DNA of 64,000 nucleotides, taken from Chionoecetes opilio (lineage: Eukaryota; Arthropoda; Malacostraca; Decapoda; Majidae). This document shows, one piece after another, positions 1-11,210 of the stretch (position 1 is its first letter; the number at the start of each line of letters is the position of its first letter). The stretch spans positions 18,622-82,621 of the forward strand of contig JACEEZ010011110.1 of the NCBI GenBank assembly GCA_016584305.1, in the 5' to 3' direction. The translations under genes were made by a program, and so were the position numbers. A model generated the notes under the pieces. The model did no database searches and was not told the origin of the DNA. It saw nothing but the letters and a program-made list of their open reading frames with translations.

Positions 1-395
1 CTTGTCTCAGATATGTATGACTGGGTGAGAAACCCCTTCACTGAGTTCTCACCAAGTACAGAAAAACTACTTAGTCTGCAAGAAGAGGAAAACTGAGTGA
101 ACTACAGTGCGATCGAACCTTGAAAATGAAATTTAATGAAGTATCACTTGACAAGTTTTGGATTTCAGCAAAGCTAGAGTACCCTGTCATCTCAATAAAA
201 GCATTGGATGCTTTACTCCAGTTTCAACTTTTTACCTCTGTGAACAAGCTTTCCATGCCTGACCGTCATTAAAAGCAAATCAAGATATCGTCTCTTGTCT
301 GTCGAGGAAGAACTGCGTGTGTATCTGTCAAAAATTCGGCCAAGAATTTCACAGATACGCAAAGAGAAACCCAAACCCCAAGTGTCACACTGAAG
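1..395 (+). pseudogene. hAT transposase C-terminal (dimerisation) region, ZBED5/FAM200-like, frameshifted
   Basis: Frame 1 opens with LVSDMYDWVRNPFTEF and then LLSLQEEEN before a stop at 94-96. Another frame carries on with KFNEVSLDKFWISAKLEYP, and near 300-390 come VEEELRVYLSKIRPRISQI-like residues. This order matches the C-terminal hAT dimerisation region of ZBED5/FAM200-type transposases, which pairs transposase subunits. The conserved segment with C and GFS residues is garbled (NKLSMPDRH). At least two frame changes and one stop make it a pseudogene. The DDE core would lie left of the window. Confidence 0.72.
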
Positions 396-496
396 TAAGT
401 CATAACATTATTGACTTATTAGTTTGAAAAATCTCATGAAATGTGATGTATTTAGGTTTCATATGAATTATATTGCTCAAGAACTTTTCTTAAAAA

Positions 497-645
497 AATT
501 ATATATATTATATATATATATATAAAATATATATATAATAATATATATATATATATTATATATATATATATATATATCTATATTATATATATAATATATA
601 TATATTATTATATATATATATATATATATATTTAGTATCTATATA
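497..645. repeat. TA-rich microsatellite
   Basis: About 150 bases of interrupted (TA)n inside the hAT 3' region, between the transposase remnant and the terminal inverted repeat. No coding content. Confidence 0.9.
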
Positions 646-713
646 TAGGGTTCCTTTGGATATGAAAAATTATTACAGGGGTTCCTCCAAGGCGTAAAGG
701 TTGGGAATCACTG

Positions 714-721
714 CTCTAGTC
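714..721. other. Target site duplication CTCTAGTC of the ZBED5-like hAT
   Basis: These 8 bases directly follow the hAT terminus. The related Gypsy copy on the plus strand has the reverse complement GACTAGAG at 19351-19358 in continuous sequence, which is the unoccupied version of this site. The partner copy of the duplication should lie left of the window. Confidence 0.65.
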
Positions 722-1272
722 TGTAATGGTTATTCTTTTACCCTACTTAACCTAGGCATAGGCGCGTAGGGAGAAATCACGACCGGATTTAAATCCATAC
801 CCTCAGTAACTTGGGAATAAGGCTCACCTCCTTCTTGAGGCATACATACTCCTGCGTCTATCACCCAACGAGCAAAGCTCAGAACCAAGCACATCCTCGG
901 GTCTAACGACATCCTTTGCGGGTTTAGTGTTTAGTACAATCTATGTAAACCCTCTAAGGCAAATTTTCTAACCTCTACAAGTTTTTCTAGGGGACCTTCA
1001 TCAAAATACCTCTTTCCCTAGAGGTGGTTTTACCATCTGTCTTTAAACATTCTTCTACGTATCTCCTCACGGGCCCTCCTCTCTCTAGGTGGTGGTAGTT
1101 CAAGTTCTTCCTCAACTATTATTATTTCTGCGGGGTTCCAACAGCCAGCCACTTGTCCTATATATTGCTTAATTTGTTCGGCCGCCTTTTGTACATGCTT
1201 CCCGTCAAATATATTTCTAACACATATGGCACCCCCTTCTCTCAATACTTCCACTATTTTGTACGGTCCCAA
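722..1272 (-). pseudogene. Gypsy pol tail and short conserved downstream ORF
   Basis: The segment 1272-1030 encodes an integrase C-terminal tail with a basic/acidic stretch (IIIVEEELELPPPRERRA) ending ...MFKDRW and a stop. A separate 60-codon ORF follows at 912-730, starting MSLDPRMCLVLSFARWVID. The plus-strand Gypsy copy has the same two blocks in the same order (18905-19000 and 19159-19340), including MSLDPRMCLALSFARWVID. The second ORF is therefore part of the element, but I do not recognise its function. There is a frameshift between this block and the integrase core. Confidence 0.6.
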
Positions 1273-1276
1273 CCAC

Positions 1277-2317
1277 TTAACCGAAGTTTTCTGTTGGTGC
1301 CCGTCTCAAAACGTTTCTTTTCACCCACGCCAATTCGTCTTTTTCCAACCTTTCCTTTTCCTTTTCACTTAACTTCTCCCGCCTTTTTCTACTTCTCTCC
1401 AAATTTGTTCTCCTGATGATTTCGTGTGCCACTGTTGTTTCCTCCTCTGAAGCAATTTGTGGTAACTTCACACTAATCAACCTTGGAGCGTATCGGGAAA
1501 AGAAAGCAAAGAAAAGATTGGGTACCCATTGTCTCATGCACTGCACTATTCAACACTCTTTGGGTTTCTAAGAGATAGCTGGGCCATCTATTGGGATAAC
1601 CCTTGCATAAGTTTGAGAGAATAGCCTTCATTGTTCGGTGCATCCTTTCAGAAATACTATTACCTTGTGGATGAAAAGGGCTTGGTGTATCCTAACTGTA
1701 TTTCACATGAACCACACAACTCCTTAAATTGCTGTGACGTGAACTCCTTAGCATTATCTAACAATAATGTATGTGGTGCTCCAAATACACTAATAAATTC
1801 CCTAAAATTCTTGCATACTTCCTCCGTCATTCTAGTTCTTAATTTATAAAACACCGTAAACCTACTATTATGATCTATTATAGTTAATACATAGCGGTAT
1901 CCTTGGGCTCCCGTTCCCATGTCGGTTATGGCTATGCTTATCCTCTCTAGAGGTTTACTTACTGATGGTAATTCTTGCCATTGTTGTTGGAGTCCACGAC
2001 TACCCTTATGCTGTTGACATGTTAGACAGTTCCTCACATATTCTCTCACATCTGTTTTTCAGGTTTGGGGCCCAAAAAAAATAGCCTTCTGCTTTACTTA
2101 TTGATTTCCTTTGCCCTAAATGACCTGATTCCTTATTATGAATTAATTCCAAGGCCGCTTGCTTCAGTTCACTAGGCAAAACTAATAAGTAGTGTATACT
2201 GTTATCTAACTGCTGTTTAGTTAAATGTAAAACTCCTTCTTCTATTACAAATTGATCTAAAGTATTTCTGGGGTATTTAGATCTGGGTATTCTGCCTCCT
2301 TCTAGATACTCTATCAT
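1277..2317 (-). pseudogene. Gypsy integrase, frameshifted
   Basis: Integrase joins the element cDNA to host DNA. From 2317 downward, the N-terminal zinc-binding region shows HNKESGHLGQRKSI and, after a frameshift near 2040, NCLTCQQHKG, giving an HHCC arrangement. The core follows with ISIAITDMGTGAQGYRYVL, IIDHNSRFT and TLLLDNAKEFTSQQFKELC, whose Asp matches the second catalytic residue. A downstream QGNSISERMHRT segment (about 1650-1615) carries the expected Glu but lies after a frame break. A lysine-rich C-terminal region ends near 1277. The gene is continuous with RNase H upstream on the same strand. Confidence 0.85.
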
Positions 2318-3545
2318 TTATTTCCATCTGCGGTCCTCTCGTTGCATTTCCTTGATTTCTTCTTTAGTTTTTCCTAACCATCTCTCTTCTACTTGACATC
2401 GAATGATTCTTACTGGTCTAATAAGCTGGTCTGCTACAGTGTTCTTTCTCCCTGCTTTATATTCTATTTGATACCTATAGTCTCTCATTTCTAGGATCCA
2501 CCTGTTCATCCTAGGTGACTTGGTTTGTTGTTTAAACACTGACACTAACGGTTGGTGGTCTGTTCTGATGATAACTTTGGTTCCTCACAGGAAATGATGA
2601 AACTGTCTGCAGGCTAAAACTATCCCTAGGGCTTCCCTATCTGTTGCTGAATATCGCGTTTCAACTGGCTTAAATTTTTTGGAAAAGTAAGAGATAACCT
2701 GGGCTTTGCCCTGTTCATTATACTGCATTAGTACTGCTCCTACATGGGTTTGACTAGCTCGGTTAAACCAACACAAAGGTTTATTGATATTGGCCTTATT
2801 AAGATGGGGGCACCATCAGTTTATTTTTTAGTATCTGAAATGCCTTCTGGCTTTCCTCTGACCATTCGAATGGGTTTTCTTTCTTAGTCAAATTAGTGAT
2901 CGGCACCGCTATTTTAGCGAATCCTTCTATGTACTTCCTATAGAAACCTACCATTCCCAGAAATCTGGGTTTCCTTTCCTTCTGGTTTCCTTGATATTAG
3001 TGGGGGGTTTCATTTCCTCTACGGCTTCTATGTTGTCTGGGTTGGGCTGGTAACCTTCCTTGGTCACTACGTGTCCTAGAAAACTAACTTTTCTTTGCCC
3101 TATTTTAATTTGGACAAATTTATTTGACTCCAAAAATTAAATCAATGTTCAAATAACCTATCGGGTCTCTCCAACAAGACCCGAATTGGGTGCCATCAGG
3201 ATAAAGTCCCTCCAGTAGTTTTTTAAGCGGTTCTCTTTCAGTAAAAAGGTTAAACCTGGCTAACTTGCGAGAGAAAATTGCCCGCACTGCAATTAAACCC
3301 CAAAGGGAAGTCTTTTGAACTATAATAAGGTAATTCCTTTCATAAAAGTGTTAGATCTCTATTACTTCATCCACAGTAATTTTATAATAGGATCTTTCTA
3401 TTTAAGGGTGGCATAGTATTCTAGTCCCGCTACAGACTCTATTACTCTTCCAATTTTGGGTAGGGGGTGTAAAATTTAGTGGCTCAATGTTGATTCACTT
3501 TCCTATAATCCAGACACATAGTCCGGTGGGAGAGCAGCATATTTC
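2318..3545 (-). pseudogene. Gypsy reverse transcriptase and RNase H, broken
   Basis: Residues resembling CLDYRKVNQH (near 3530-3490) and an ITVDE segment mark the RT fingers and palm, but the YxDD motif is not recognisable. KVSFLGHVVTKEGYQPNPDN (3085-3030) is the Gypsy RT thumb and connection region. RNase H follows in pieces: ASQTHVGAVLMQYNEQGKAQ and YSATDREALGIVLACRQFHHFL (2776-2585), then SPRMNRWILEMRDYRYQIEY (2545-2318). Stops and frameshifts at ~3135, ~2945, ~2780 and ~2585 separate them. Confidence 0.82.
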
Positions 3546-4032
3546 CAGTGAACCTTGCAATGTTTGGCAACAATCGTTTTTTGGCTTATTTTGATAGGTT
3601 TTTAGTGTCTAGATAAAATTTAGGGTGGGTGGCCACTTGTCACCGGTTTGGCTTTTTCAGAATCCAAGATTGCCGCCAAGATGACGCCATTATAATCAAC
3701 ATAAAAATTAGGCTGTAACTCCTGTTCTAAGTACAGTAAAAGGATAAATTTGGTGTCTAAATATTGTTTTAGAGACCAAGGAAGAGAATTATGATTTTAT
3801 TGGATCGTTTGGGGGCCCATCTTGATGGAATAAATCCAATATGGCCGCCAAATATACATTAAAAATGCCAAAATCACACAATCGCCCAGAAATTAACATA
3901 AATGGTTGTGAATGCAATTGAACAATGATCTTGCTGTTTATGCATGTGCTTGACATGTTAAATTCTGAGAATTATGCCATTTAGAAGCCAACTGCGTGCC
4001 CCCTACAGCCTCACTCGTGACGTAAATAGCTT
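3546..4032. other. Unassigned intergenic stretch
   Basis: No coding region, terminal repeat or tandem array recognised. It separates the broken 5' side of the Gypsy element from the Academ-like fragment. Confidence 0.5.
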
Positions 4033-5420
4033 TTGGTGATGGTCTATTTGTGTGCTTTCAATGGGGAAATCCACCATATATCAGTAACTCTTAACGACTA
4101 CGTTTCTGTTGCGGGATCTGACGTGAGCGTGATATGGCTGAAACAGGAGGCCACAAAGATGCCGGGGAATGCTTCTTCAACAACTTTTGGGGTTGGGAAG
4201 TTGATACAGTCTTCCACGAATCGAACAATATTGGCAGCTAGTAACCTTGCCAAGGGGATATCAACTAACGAAAAGAACTATCTGATGGATCATCTACAGT
4301 TAGATTCACAAAAATTTGGGGTATCTAAGTATGTATCTCCTTCCACTCTCAATAAATTGGCAAGCTATGCCAAAGGAAGAGACAAATAAAGACTCCAAAA
4401 CGCTGGGCCAAAGCGATTGCGTTCCAGTATCGGTTGATGATGTCTTTGACTTTCAGAAGCACTGTTTGTTCTGCCATGACATTACTCCTTGATATTACGG
4501 ATGAGTACGACCCAAAAAGGTGCCATAACAGTACAGAGTCCCTGCGTCGAGAGTAACCACAGACAAGATGTTGATGGTGAGACGTACAAGCAGAAACCTA
4601 CTTGACCTGTGGAGAAACGTGGAGATAAAACTGGGTAAATAGTCCGAAACCGCATCATTGGAGCACCATTCATTTTGCACGCGCAGATGCAAATTTATCA
4701 CCGCGGGTTGCAATCCCAAATTTCCATCGTGATGCTCATAGAACCACCATGATCGATAGCAAAGGTTCTGCTGATGACCAAGCTTTCGCTGAAACAGTCC
4801 TGTATCGGTTGTGATCGCTCGAAAGTTTGGGAATTCGCTTTATGTTGAAGCAGTATACGCCAAGACAAGGGTGGGTCTGTCATGTCCCGACGTGTCCTTG
4901 TTGAGACGTCATCCAACATTCGCTGAAATATGTTGGCATTACATTCCCCTGGAGTGGCAACGTTACTAGTTTTTCAGGGAAAAATGTGCCACAAATCTCA
5001 GGCTTGTGGATGATGACCAGAATGGCGACATGGATGAATGTATCCGGAAAGTTGGCAGCAGATCATGAAGGAGACCAAGGCAGCTAAGCTAAGCACGACT
5101 TCAAAAACCTACAATAAGCACATTGATCGAGAATTAGCCTCAGAGTGTATTAGTGAGACGTTGGGTGAAGCTACTATCAGCGATCAAGTCTACTTCCACA
5201 ATTCACTACAACCATCATGGTGGGTAATATCGTGAGCTCAGTGGTAACATCTCAACCAACACCATTACAGATAGCTATAGGGGTATACTTGGTGACCATA
5301 AGATGATCATCACAGAACTGTACAAATATAACGTTTTCTTGTTCCTACGATGAGGTTTTGACGATTCAGAAGGTCAGCAGGGGCGCAGTCGTCAAAGCAC
5401 AGCCAAATTGTTGCATTTAT
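4033..5420 (+). pseudogene. Academ-like uncharacterised protein, N-terminal part, broken
   Basis: An open stretch at 4033-4389 (118 codons) is followed in other frames by SDCVPVSVDDVFDFQKHCLF and CHDIT (near 4405-4485), GETYKQ and remnants of an LHA..D..YH zinc-ligand segment (near 4580-4700), MSRRVLVE with HSPGVATLLVFQ (4880-4975), and TSQPTPLQIAIGVYLGDHKM then ITELYKYNVF (5250-5340). I recognise this order from a multicopy crustacean/cnidarian family whose C-terminal half, including a YTGCD motif, is present at 43470-44330. Cysteine-rich N-terminus plus XPG-like C-terminus suggests an Academ DNA transposon protein; that name is inference. At least four frame breaks. No flanking inverted repeats seen. 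Confidence 0.55.
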
Positions 5421-5777
5421 TATTAGTATTATTAGTATTTATACTACATATTATTATTTATAATATTATTATTATTATTTATATTATTTTTATTATTATA
5501 TTATTATTTTATTATCGGTAGTATCATATACCCTTTTCATGTAGTCTACTTTTAAGTCACGCCAATGCATGTTTTAGAGATGATAATTATTACAATAAAT
5601 GTTGTCCGATTCTAAATAGATTTGTTTTCTTATATTTTGCTTGCTATCATATCATATTGCTTGTAAACTGCGAATGACTTTAGAATCAATATTAAAATGC
5701 TTTACAAAGCACATAATATATATATATTTTATATATATATAGAAAATTTTATATATATAATATATATATATATATTA
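5421..5777. repeat. ATT-rich and TA microsatellites
   Basis: ATT/TTA trinucleotide-like repeats at about 5420-5515, unremarkable AT-rich DNA, then a TA-rich run at 5720-5776 that abuts the start of the next inverted-repeat element. Confidence 0.8.
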
Positions 5778-8700
5778 GACCTGTTCATAAAACAATTTTT
5801 TTCTCTTTTTATACCCCCTGCAAGGTTTTCCCCTGCTTTTTGACCTGAAAAGCCGAAAATCACAAACCATTTTGAGCTAAAATGTCGGAACTTTTTCCTC
5901 ATTGGACCTCAAGATATTAAGCCCGCGACAGTAGAAAGCGCCTAATTTTGCCTTCCGCCAGACTTTTTTTCACCTGAGACTTTTTTTACAATGGGATAGA
6001 AAACAAATTTGTGGAGTAGCAAATGAAGCATTTTAATATATCGAAAAAACAATACAAAAGTAAACATTAAAAAAAAGGACACTCCCTTAATCCAGAAAAA
6101 AAGCAAAAAATTTTCTGAAAAGTTCATATAAATTTATAAAATATTTACAATCTTGACATCAAAAAATGTGTGACAAAGATCTAAAAAAACTATTTCAAGT
6201 GGTAGAAACTCTATGTCAATGTAAGAAGACACTTCACAGTAATTTTTTCAGAGTTTGCTTCTTGAAGCTATCAAATCGCTCACGGTTGTATTTACACTGT
6301 TTTGAAGAAGGTAAGTTTTTTGTGAGAATCTGGGTAATGAGTTTGCGAAATCAGTTCATCAATCTGACTCCCCGCTCAGCAATGTCATTCACTAATTTAC
6401 ATGCTACATATTCCAGGGCCTTGCTGTAGGTCAATCACTACTTGGCCATGTCGCACACAGGTTGCAGAAGCCAGTCATTACTCAATGCCAAGGGGTGTCA
6501 AGCAGAAGATGACTCTCGGACCAACTAGACAGCCAGAGTCGTCTTGGCGTAACTGAGGGAACATAGGTTATCCCTCGTCGAAGCTATATGCTTCTCAGTG
6601 GAGTGCAGCTTGGCAGCCAAAGGTCCTGCTTCTCTTTGGCACTGAGTTTGCTACCGAAGAGGCGAACGGACAAACCTACTGTGTCAGGTACACTTGTGGT
6701 TTCTTCAAGTTTTTGTAGCACTGCCTGAGCAATCTCTGGATCTGTTCTCTGTGAACTTCATCATGTCCTTCATGAACGCAGATCATGCAGGAGCATCTGA
6801 GCAAGTCGTAGATGGACATCCACAATGGGTGTATAGAACAGTCCTAGGAAGAGGTTGAGGCGTTCCAGCTCACAACGTTTTTCATCGTACTCCAGCTGAC
6901 CTCAGTAACATGAACATCTTCATAGAATACAGGTCTCTGGCCATCCCACCTGGCCTGATGAATGGACTCCAGGAACGACTCCAGTGGAGTCCGCGGGGAG
7001 GCGTGTCTCCCAGAGACGATCAGTGTTAAGCTCAGCCATCTCACGGTAGTCAGCTCTAGGAGGCATTCTCCGACCTCAGGATTTCCTGTAGTATTTCCTT
7101 GCACTCTTTTTCTTTTTATTCAACCATTTATGTCTGATGGACAGGGTGTAGGGTTGTCGTGGTAAGACTGTCCAAACGTCCCTTGAAGTGGGTACTTGCA
7201 ACCAATAGGATCTCGGGCTCTTGACCTTGCCAAAAAGTTCTCCCAGACCAGCACCAACCGCACTTCTAGAATGTGTGTCTGCAGGCCAGGTAGAGACACC
7301 TTCTGGCAAGCTGTGCTCCAGAAGCTTGGCAGCTCCCCGATGTACTCTACTGTTGCTGGCCGTTGTGTCAAACACAAGGGCAGTTGATCACTCCAGGAGC
7401 CCATGCCTCCAGCCAAATCATGGATGCCTATGCCTGAGCCGTTCTGTTGAGCTGTCTACACTGGTACTCCCAGTAGCTGCCTTCAGGATATGCAGGTGGT
7501 CCTGAGGACAAGCACAGACAGAGTCTCTGACGTTGGTCAACAGGATCACTCCCAGGACATCTCCGCATCTTGCCCATCCCATGGAGAGCAGCATACTTGG
7601 GAGGGGTCCTCGCTAAATGCTGCATGTATCCTGGCGATGTGGTACCGTGTCAGCATCCTGTCAGTCTCGTGTTGAGGTTGAGATGACAACTTGTCCAGGT
7701 CAGCCCACAAGCACTTCAATGTAGGCAGAGACTAAAGGGCTTTGTCACTGATTGTCAAACATAATCCCAGGTACGATCAGCAGGTACTGCAGATGTCAAC
7801 ACACCCATGACCCTCTTGGGAGGAAATGTGAGAGTCACAGGTCTTGGTGAGTGAACATCCAGGACGAGGTGTTGAATCCATGTCCTCTGCATTCCCTGCA
7901 CTGCGTTGGTCAGCCCAGGTAGACACATCAGCAGGCAGTCTTCGCTGTGTAGGCAGACGAAAAATTGAGAAATTTTGGGAAAATTCATATCTTGTTCCTC
8001 TCTCTCGCTGCAGCTTTGCAGCTCCTTCTCTCTGCTGCGGGACGTGACTCAATATCTTGTCAGACCAGACATGGGGCCTGCTCTCTGTCTTCTGATCCTG
8101 GTAGAACCTGATGTCCGTCTTTTTCTCCCTTGATTAGCAGTCGGTTCTCTCTATTGCCGGATGGCATCTGAAGCTCCTATGTCGACAGGCTATCTAATCC
8201 AGGACAAAGGCACTCCGTTTTTCCCTCCAGGGTCACCTGTTCTACCTTTATTCCTGTAGATCTCTGTGCTTTTGTGAAGTGTCAGAAATGCTGCGCTGCA
8301 TGCATTGTACTGGTCATGGTCTGATCCTACCATCTGCCAGAAATGGGGTGATAAGCCTCCACTGTTTCATGGCGAGCGTCTTGGATCTAGGGATTCCCTG
8401 TATTTTCTGGCAAACTCTGGAGATGGAGAAAGTACGGGAAGGCCTTCTGTTGGTGGGAAAACTGGGAGCCACTGATGCTGGATGATGGTAGCCGATCAGG
8501 AAGGTTTCTGTAGCAGATCTAGTAGCAGGTCGGCGTGGACGCTTGTCTCTGGACTGCAGGTGGAGGTTCTGAGATGTCAACTTTGCGTCCTCGGAGCTCC
8601 TTGCTTACTGCCATAGTGAAGTTATCTTGTGAAGTATCTCTGGATTTGTTAGCAGGTTTCAACAGATCTGCAACAAACATAACAGACCATTAGATGTCAT

Positions 8701-9083
8701 GCTAAAACCATTGGAATTTGTGACTAGAGTGAAATAAATTATATTTATTTTAAATTTTTTTTGAAAATTTGTCTGTAAATACCCACATGTAATATTCCAT
8801 AAATGTTTCTATGCATTTTGATGTTTCAGTCAGCATCTAATTACTTGTTTTAACCTGTTAGCCCATTTATTGGTGAAAAAATAGGGGGAAAACAAACATA
8901 AAAATGCTCCGAAAACGGGCGTTTCAGAAAACGTGTATAGAATAAACTTCATGCTTCATGAAGCAAAGGTTCCTGACATTTTGGCTTATAATGGTTGTAA
9001 TTTTCGACTTTTCCAGGTCAAAAAGCATTGGAAACCGTGCAGGAGGGTATAAAAATAGGAAAAAAATGTTTTCTGAACAGATC
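5778..9083. mobile_element. 3.3-kb DNA transposon with ~125-bp terminal inverted repeats, DTTASN-family cargo
   Basis: The left end (5778-~5905) starts GACCTGTTCATAAAACA and the right end (~8963-9083) finishes TGTTTTCTGAACAGATC. The reverse complement of the right end follows the left end through TTTTTGACCTG and AAAATGTC with roughly 80% identity by eye. TA lies on both outer sides (5776-5777 and 9084-9085), so a TA target duplication is possible; the inverted symmetry runs a few bases further (ATTA/TAAT), leaving the exact boundary uncertain. Between the ends lies a GC-richer minus-strand gene remnant. The right end is repeated at 11955-12070 because of the assembly duplication. Confidence 0.7.
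6430..8600 (-). pseudogene. Uncharacterised DTTASN / ARWMA-motif protein (possible transposase), broken
   Basis: On the minus strand, scattered over all three frames, are a segment like HGMGKMRRCPGS...LPVLLSS (7580-7520), FDTTASNSRVHRGAAKLLEH (7373-7314), LACRHTF/ILEVRLVLVWE (7290-7230), PRGLHW (near 6995) and HQARW followed by RDLYSMKMFMLLRS (6960-6890). This order matches an abundant uncharacterised arthropod/cnidarian family with FDTTASNTG, LACRHHI.E and HHARWMAKAIY blocks. Conserved Asp residues in an RNase H-like pattern, and its place between inverted repeats, make a transposase plausible; I cannot prove it. Many stops and frame changes; the N-terminal third (7750-8600) is only loosely assignable. 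Confidence 0.6.
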
Positions 9084-9086
9084 TAA

Positions 9087-9217
9087 TGTCGGGTGGATGT
9101 GAATGGATGATGAGGGTATTATTGTTTTGTTAAAGATAGCATGTGGATAATGATGTCGAATGGGTGTGGATGGATGATGAAGGTGTGGATAGAAGGCTTG
9201 TAAACCACCATCTAGAC
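9087..9217. other. Spacer with hAT target duplication ATCTAGAC
   Basis: GATG/GGTG-rich unique sequence between two elements. Its last 8 bases (9210-9217, ATCTAGAC) are repeated exactly at 18626-18633, on the other side of the hAT element. Confidence 0.75.
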
Positions 9218-10099
9218 CAGTGGTTCCCAACCTTTTTTGTTTCATTACCCGTTTACTGAATTCTTCATGTTCGTGTTACCCACATCATTAAGTGGTCGAT
9301 GGATAACACAATGCGTCCATATTACTTATGGACACTTCTTCTGGTACTTCTTCTTCTGTGTTTACAAGTCTTGCCCCCAACAATACCCGGATGTTGTGAT
9401 GTCATGTGAATACTATCTATTAAGAGTATTACTCTAAAACTGTTAATACCTGCAAATTTTTGAAAAAAATACTTTTAATGAGCTTTCAACAGAGACTGCT
9501 GTAAAGAAACGGTGGTACACTTTTGAAAGTGATCACACGAAAGTGTCGACACACGACACGACGAAAGTCAGTCGTCACTGAGTCGTGGCCGCCAGCCACC
9601 GCTACCCACGTCTGGCTTCTCAGGCAAAGTTGCCAACTCATATATTTTGAGTTGCCAAATCACGTCTTTTTCAATTTCTAAATTATAAGATATCAAGTAT
9701 AAAATATATAGTAGCCTAATCAATCAATTATACACTGGTCGACACCAAAAATGGTTCTGAGTTCATTGTGTGTGGGTTGGAAAGCATTTTCGCTGCTGAT
9801 TTAAAAAATGGCATTGCTTTTTCTTAGCACGTATAGTTTTGAAATATCGGGATTTAAAATTTAATAGCTATTATATATATACGTATATATAATTATACAA
9901 TTAATCGAAACAATCCCCCTACGTTTAAAATATATTACTCGTAATTAAATTCTGGTGGTGCCTGCGGCTTTATTAGGACCTAATGTACATATCTGGCAAA
10001 AAATATACTTAAATTATGTTCCAAATATATCCGAAAATTTTTGCCACATCTTGGAAATATCCCCGAAAATATGCCAAATCACAGTAAATTTTGACTTTT

Positions 10100-10222
10100 C
10101 ATATATATATATAATAATATATTTATATATATAAAATATATATATTAATTTTATATATTAATATATATATAATATATAATATATATATTTAATATATTAT
10201 TATTATATATATTATATAATCT
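10100..10222. repeat. TA-rich microsatellite (copy one)
   Basis: Interrupted (TA)n tract. Its counterpart in the duplicated block is at 13014-13137. Confidence 0.9.
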
Positions 10223-10308
10223 GTATTTTGGAGCACAACTTCGAGATTTTTTTTGAGAGAAAAGGGCTAGTTCGAAAAAAACAGTCAATTAGAGTTTTTA
10301 GAAGAACG

Positions 10309-11210
10309 TCAAGATCTAAAATTTGGGGTTTTAAAATAACATATGATCAAAACTATACCAACACACAAAAAATCACCCGCCCCATGTACATCAGAATGTT
10401 TCTGTAGTTTGCTTTTCGTTGTAGGAGCAGCTACTTTCCGTTTAGCGCCAGCAATAGTCCCATCATGGGGGGACTGAATCGTCTTTGGTATGGGGTTTTT
10501 CCATGGTGGCAATTTTCCGGGTGGAAACTTCCCCTGCTCATCAGCCCGCGCCATGTTTCGTGGGAGAAATCAAGTGTAAACGGAAGACGAAACGTGGTGA
10601 TGAGAAACTCTTTTGTAGAATTTCCTTTCCCTTGAGACGAGATCCAAGGGCTTCACTTTTCCCTTGGTAGATTAGGTCCCTAGCAAGGTCAGTAGATTCC
10701 GAAGATGAATTTTGGGGTTTTCTGTTGTCTCCATTTTTTGAAAGTCTATACCAGGGATTTCCCCCCGTTGAATTGATTTATTAAGCATTTCAATTGGAAA
10801 AAATTTTGGAACGGGAGATCAGGACCCTGTGGCACAGGCTGAGGCAGAAGGTACGTCAGGATACCCGATTTAGCTCGCGGGTTTTTCCCGAATTCCTTTG
10901 ATCTTTTGTGAGGGAGAAGTAGCAGTCGTACTGTGATCCTTTGTTCACGCCAAACCATTGGGATGCCGAATCCAGCCCCGATGGCCGTTTTCCCCGCATC
11001 CATTAAATTCAAGTGGTTCACACGGGGTGCAGCTACGTGAGGGCCCACTTTTATCTTTATCCCTATACGGCACTGAAAGTAATGCAGATAAGCTGCTTTT
11101 TAAATTTTTTGTAAGAGGTTTTTCGACGTCAGGGGGGAAAAATTCCCCAAAATTTAAAAAAAACTGTCCCATGCATTCACACAGTTTCGGCCTCCATACA
11201 GCCGGTACAA
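10309..11210 (-). pseudogene. Damaged duplicate of the FERHQD-family fragment at 13266-14160
   Basis: Homologous along its length to 13266-14160 but with extra or missing bases every few tens of positions, especially in G, C, A and T runs, so the reading frame is lost repeatedly. Short recognisable pieces include MGPHVAAPRVNHLN and GIPMVWREQ on the minus strand. It should not be counted as an independent gene copy, since it belongs to the assembly duplication. Confidence 0.6.

Larger units (their letters stand above)
1..713 (+). mobile_element. 3' part of a ZBED5-like hAT transposon
   Basis: The left edge of the window lies inside this element. It contains the C-terminal end of a hAT transposase (1-395), a TA-rich stretch and a 3' terminal sequence GGTTGGGAATCACTG ending at 713. 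That is the inverted form of the CAGTGRTTCCCAACC terminus common in hAT elements, also seen at 9218. The 8 bases after it, CTCTAGTC (714-721), are the presumed target duplication. Beyond them a minus-strand Gypsy element begins, so this hAT element landed inside that retrotransposon. The 5' end lies outside the window. Confidence 0.75.
714..3545 (-). mobile_element. Gypsy-type LTR retrotransposon, truncated
   Basis: Read on the minus strand from 3545 to 714, the Gypsy pol order is visible: reverse transcriptase remnants, RNase H, zinc-binding and core integrase, an integrase C-terminal tail, then a short conserved ORF. The 3' end of the element is cut by the hAT insertion at 714. The 5' end (gag, protease, first half of RT, LTR) is missing, and sequence beyond ~3545 is not recognisable. 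The segment 722-1150 is homologous to 18905-19350 on the plus strand, so two members of one family sit in this window. Confidence 0.85.

Noticed and set aside
4482..4919. Minus-strand ORFs of 63-74 codons
   Set aside because: They are shadows of the plus-strand Academ-like pseudogene.
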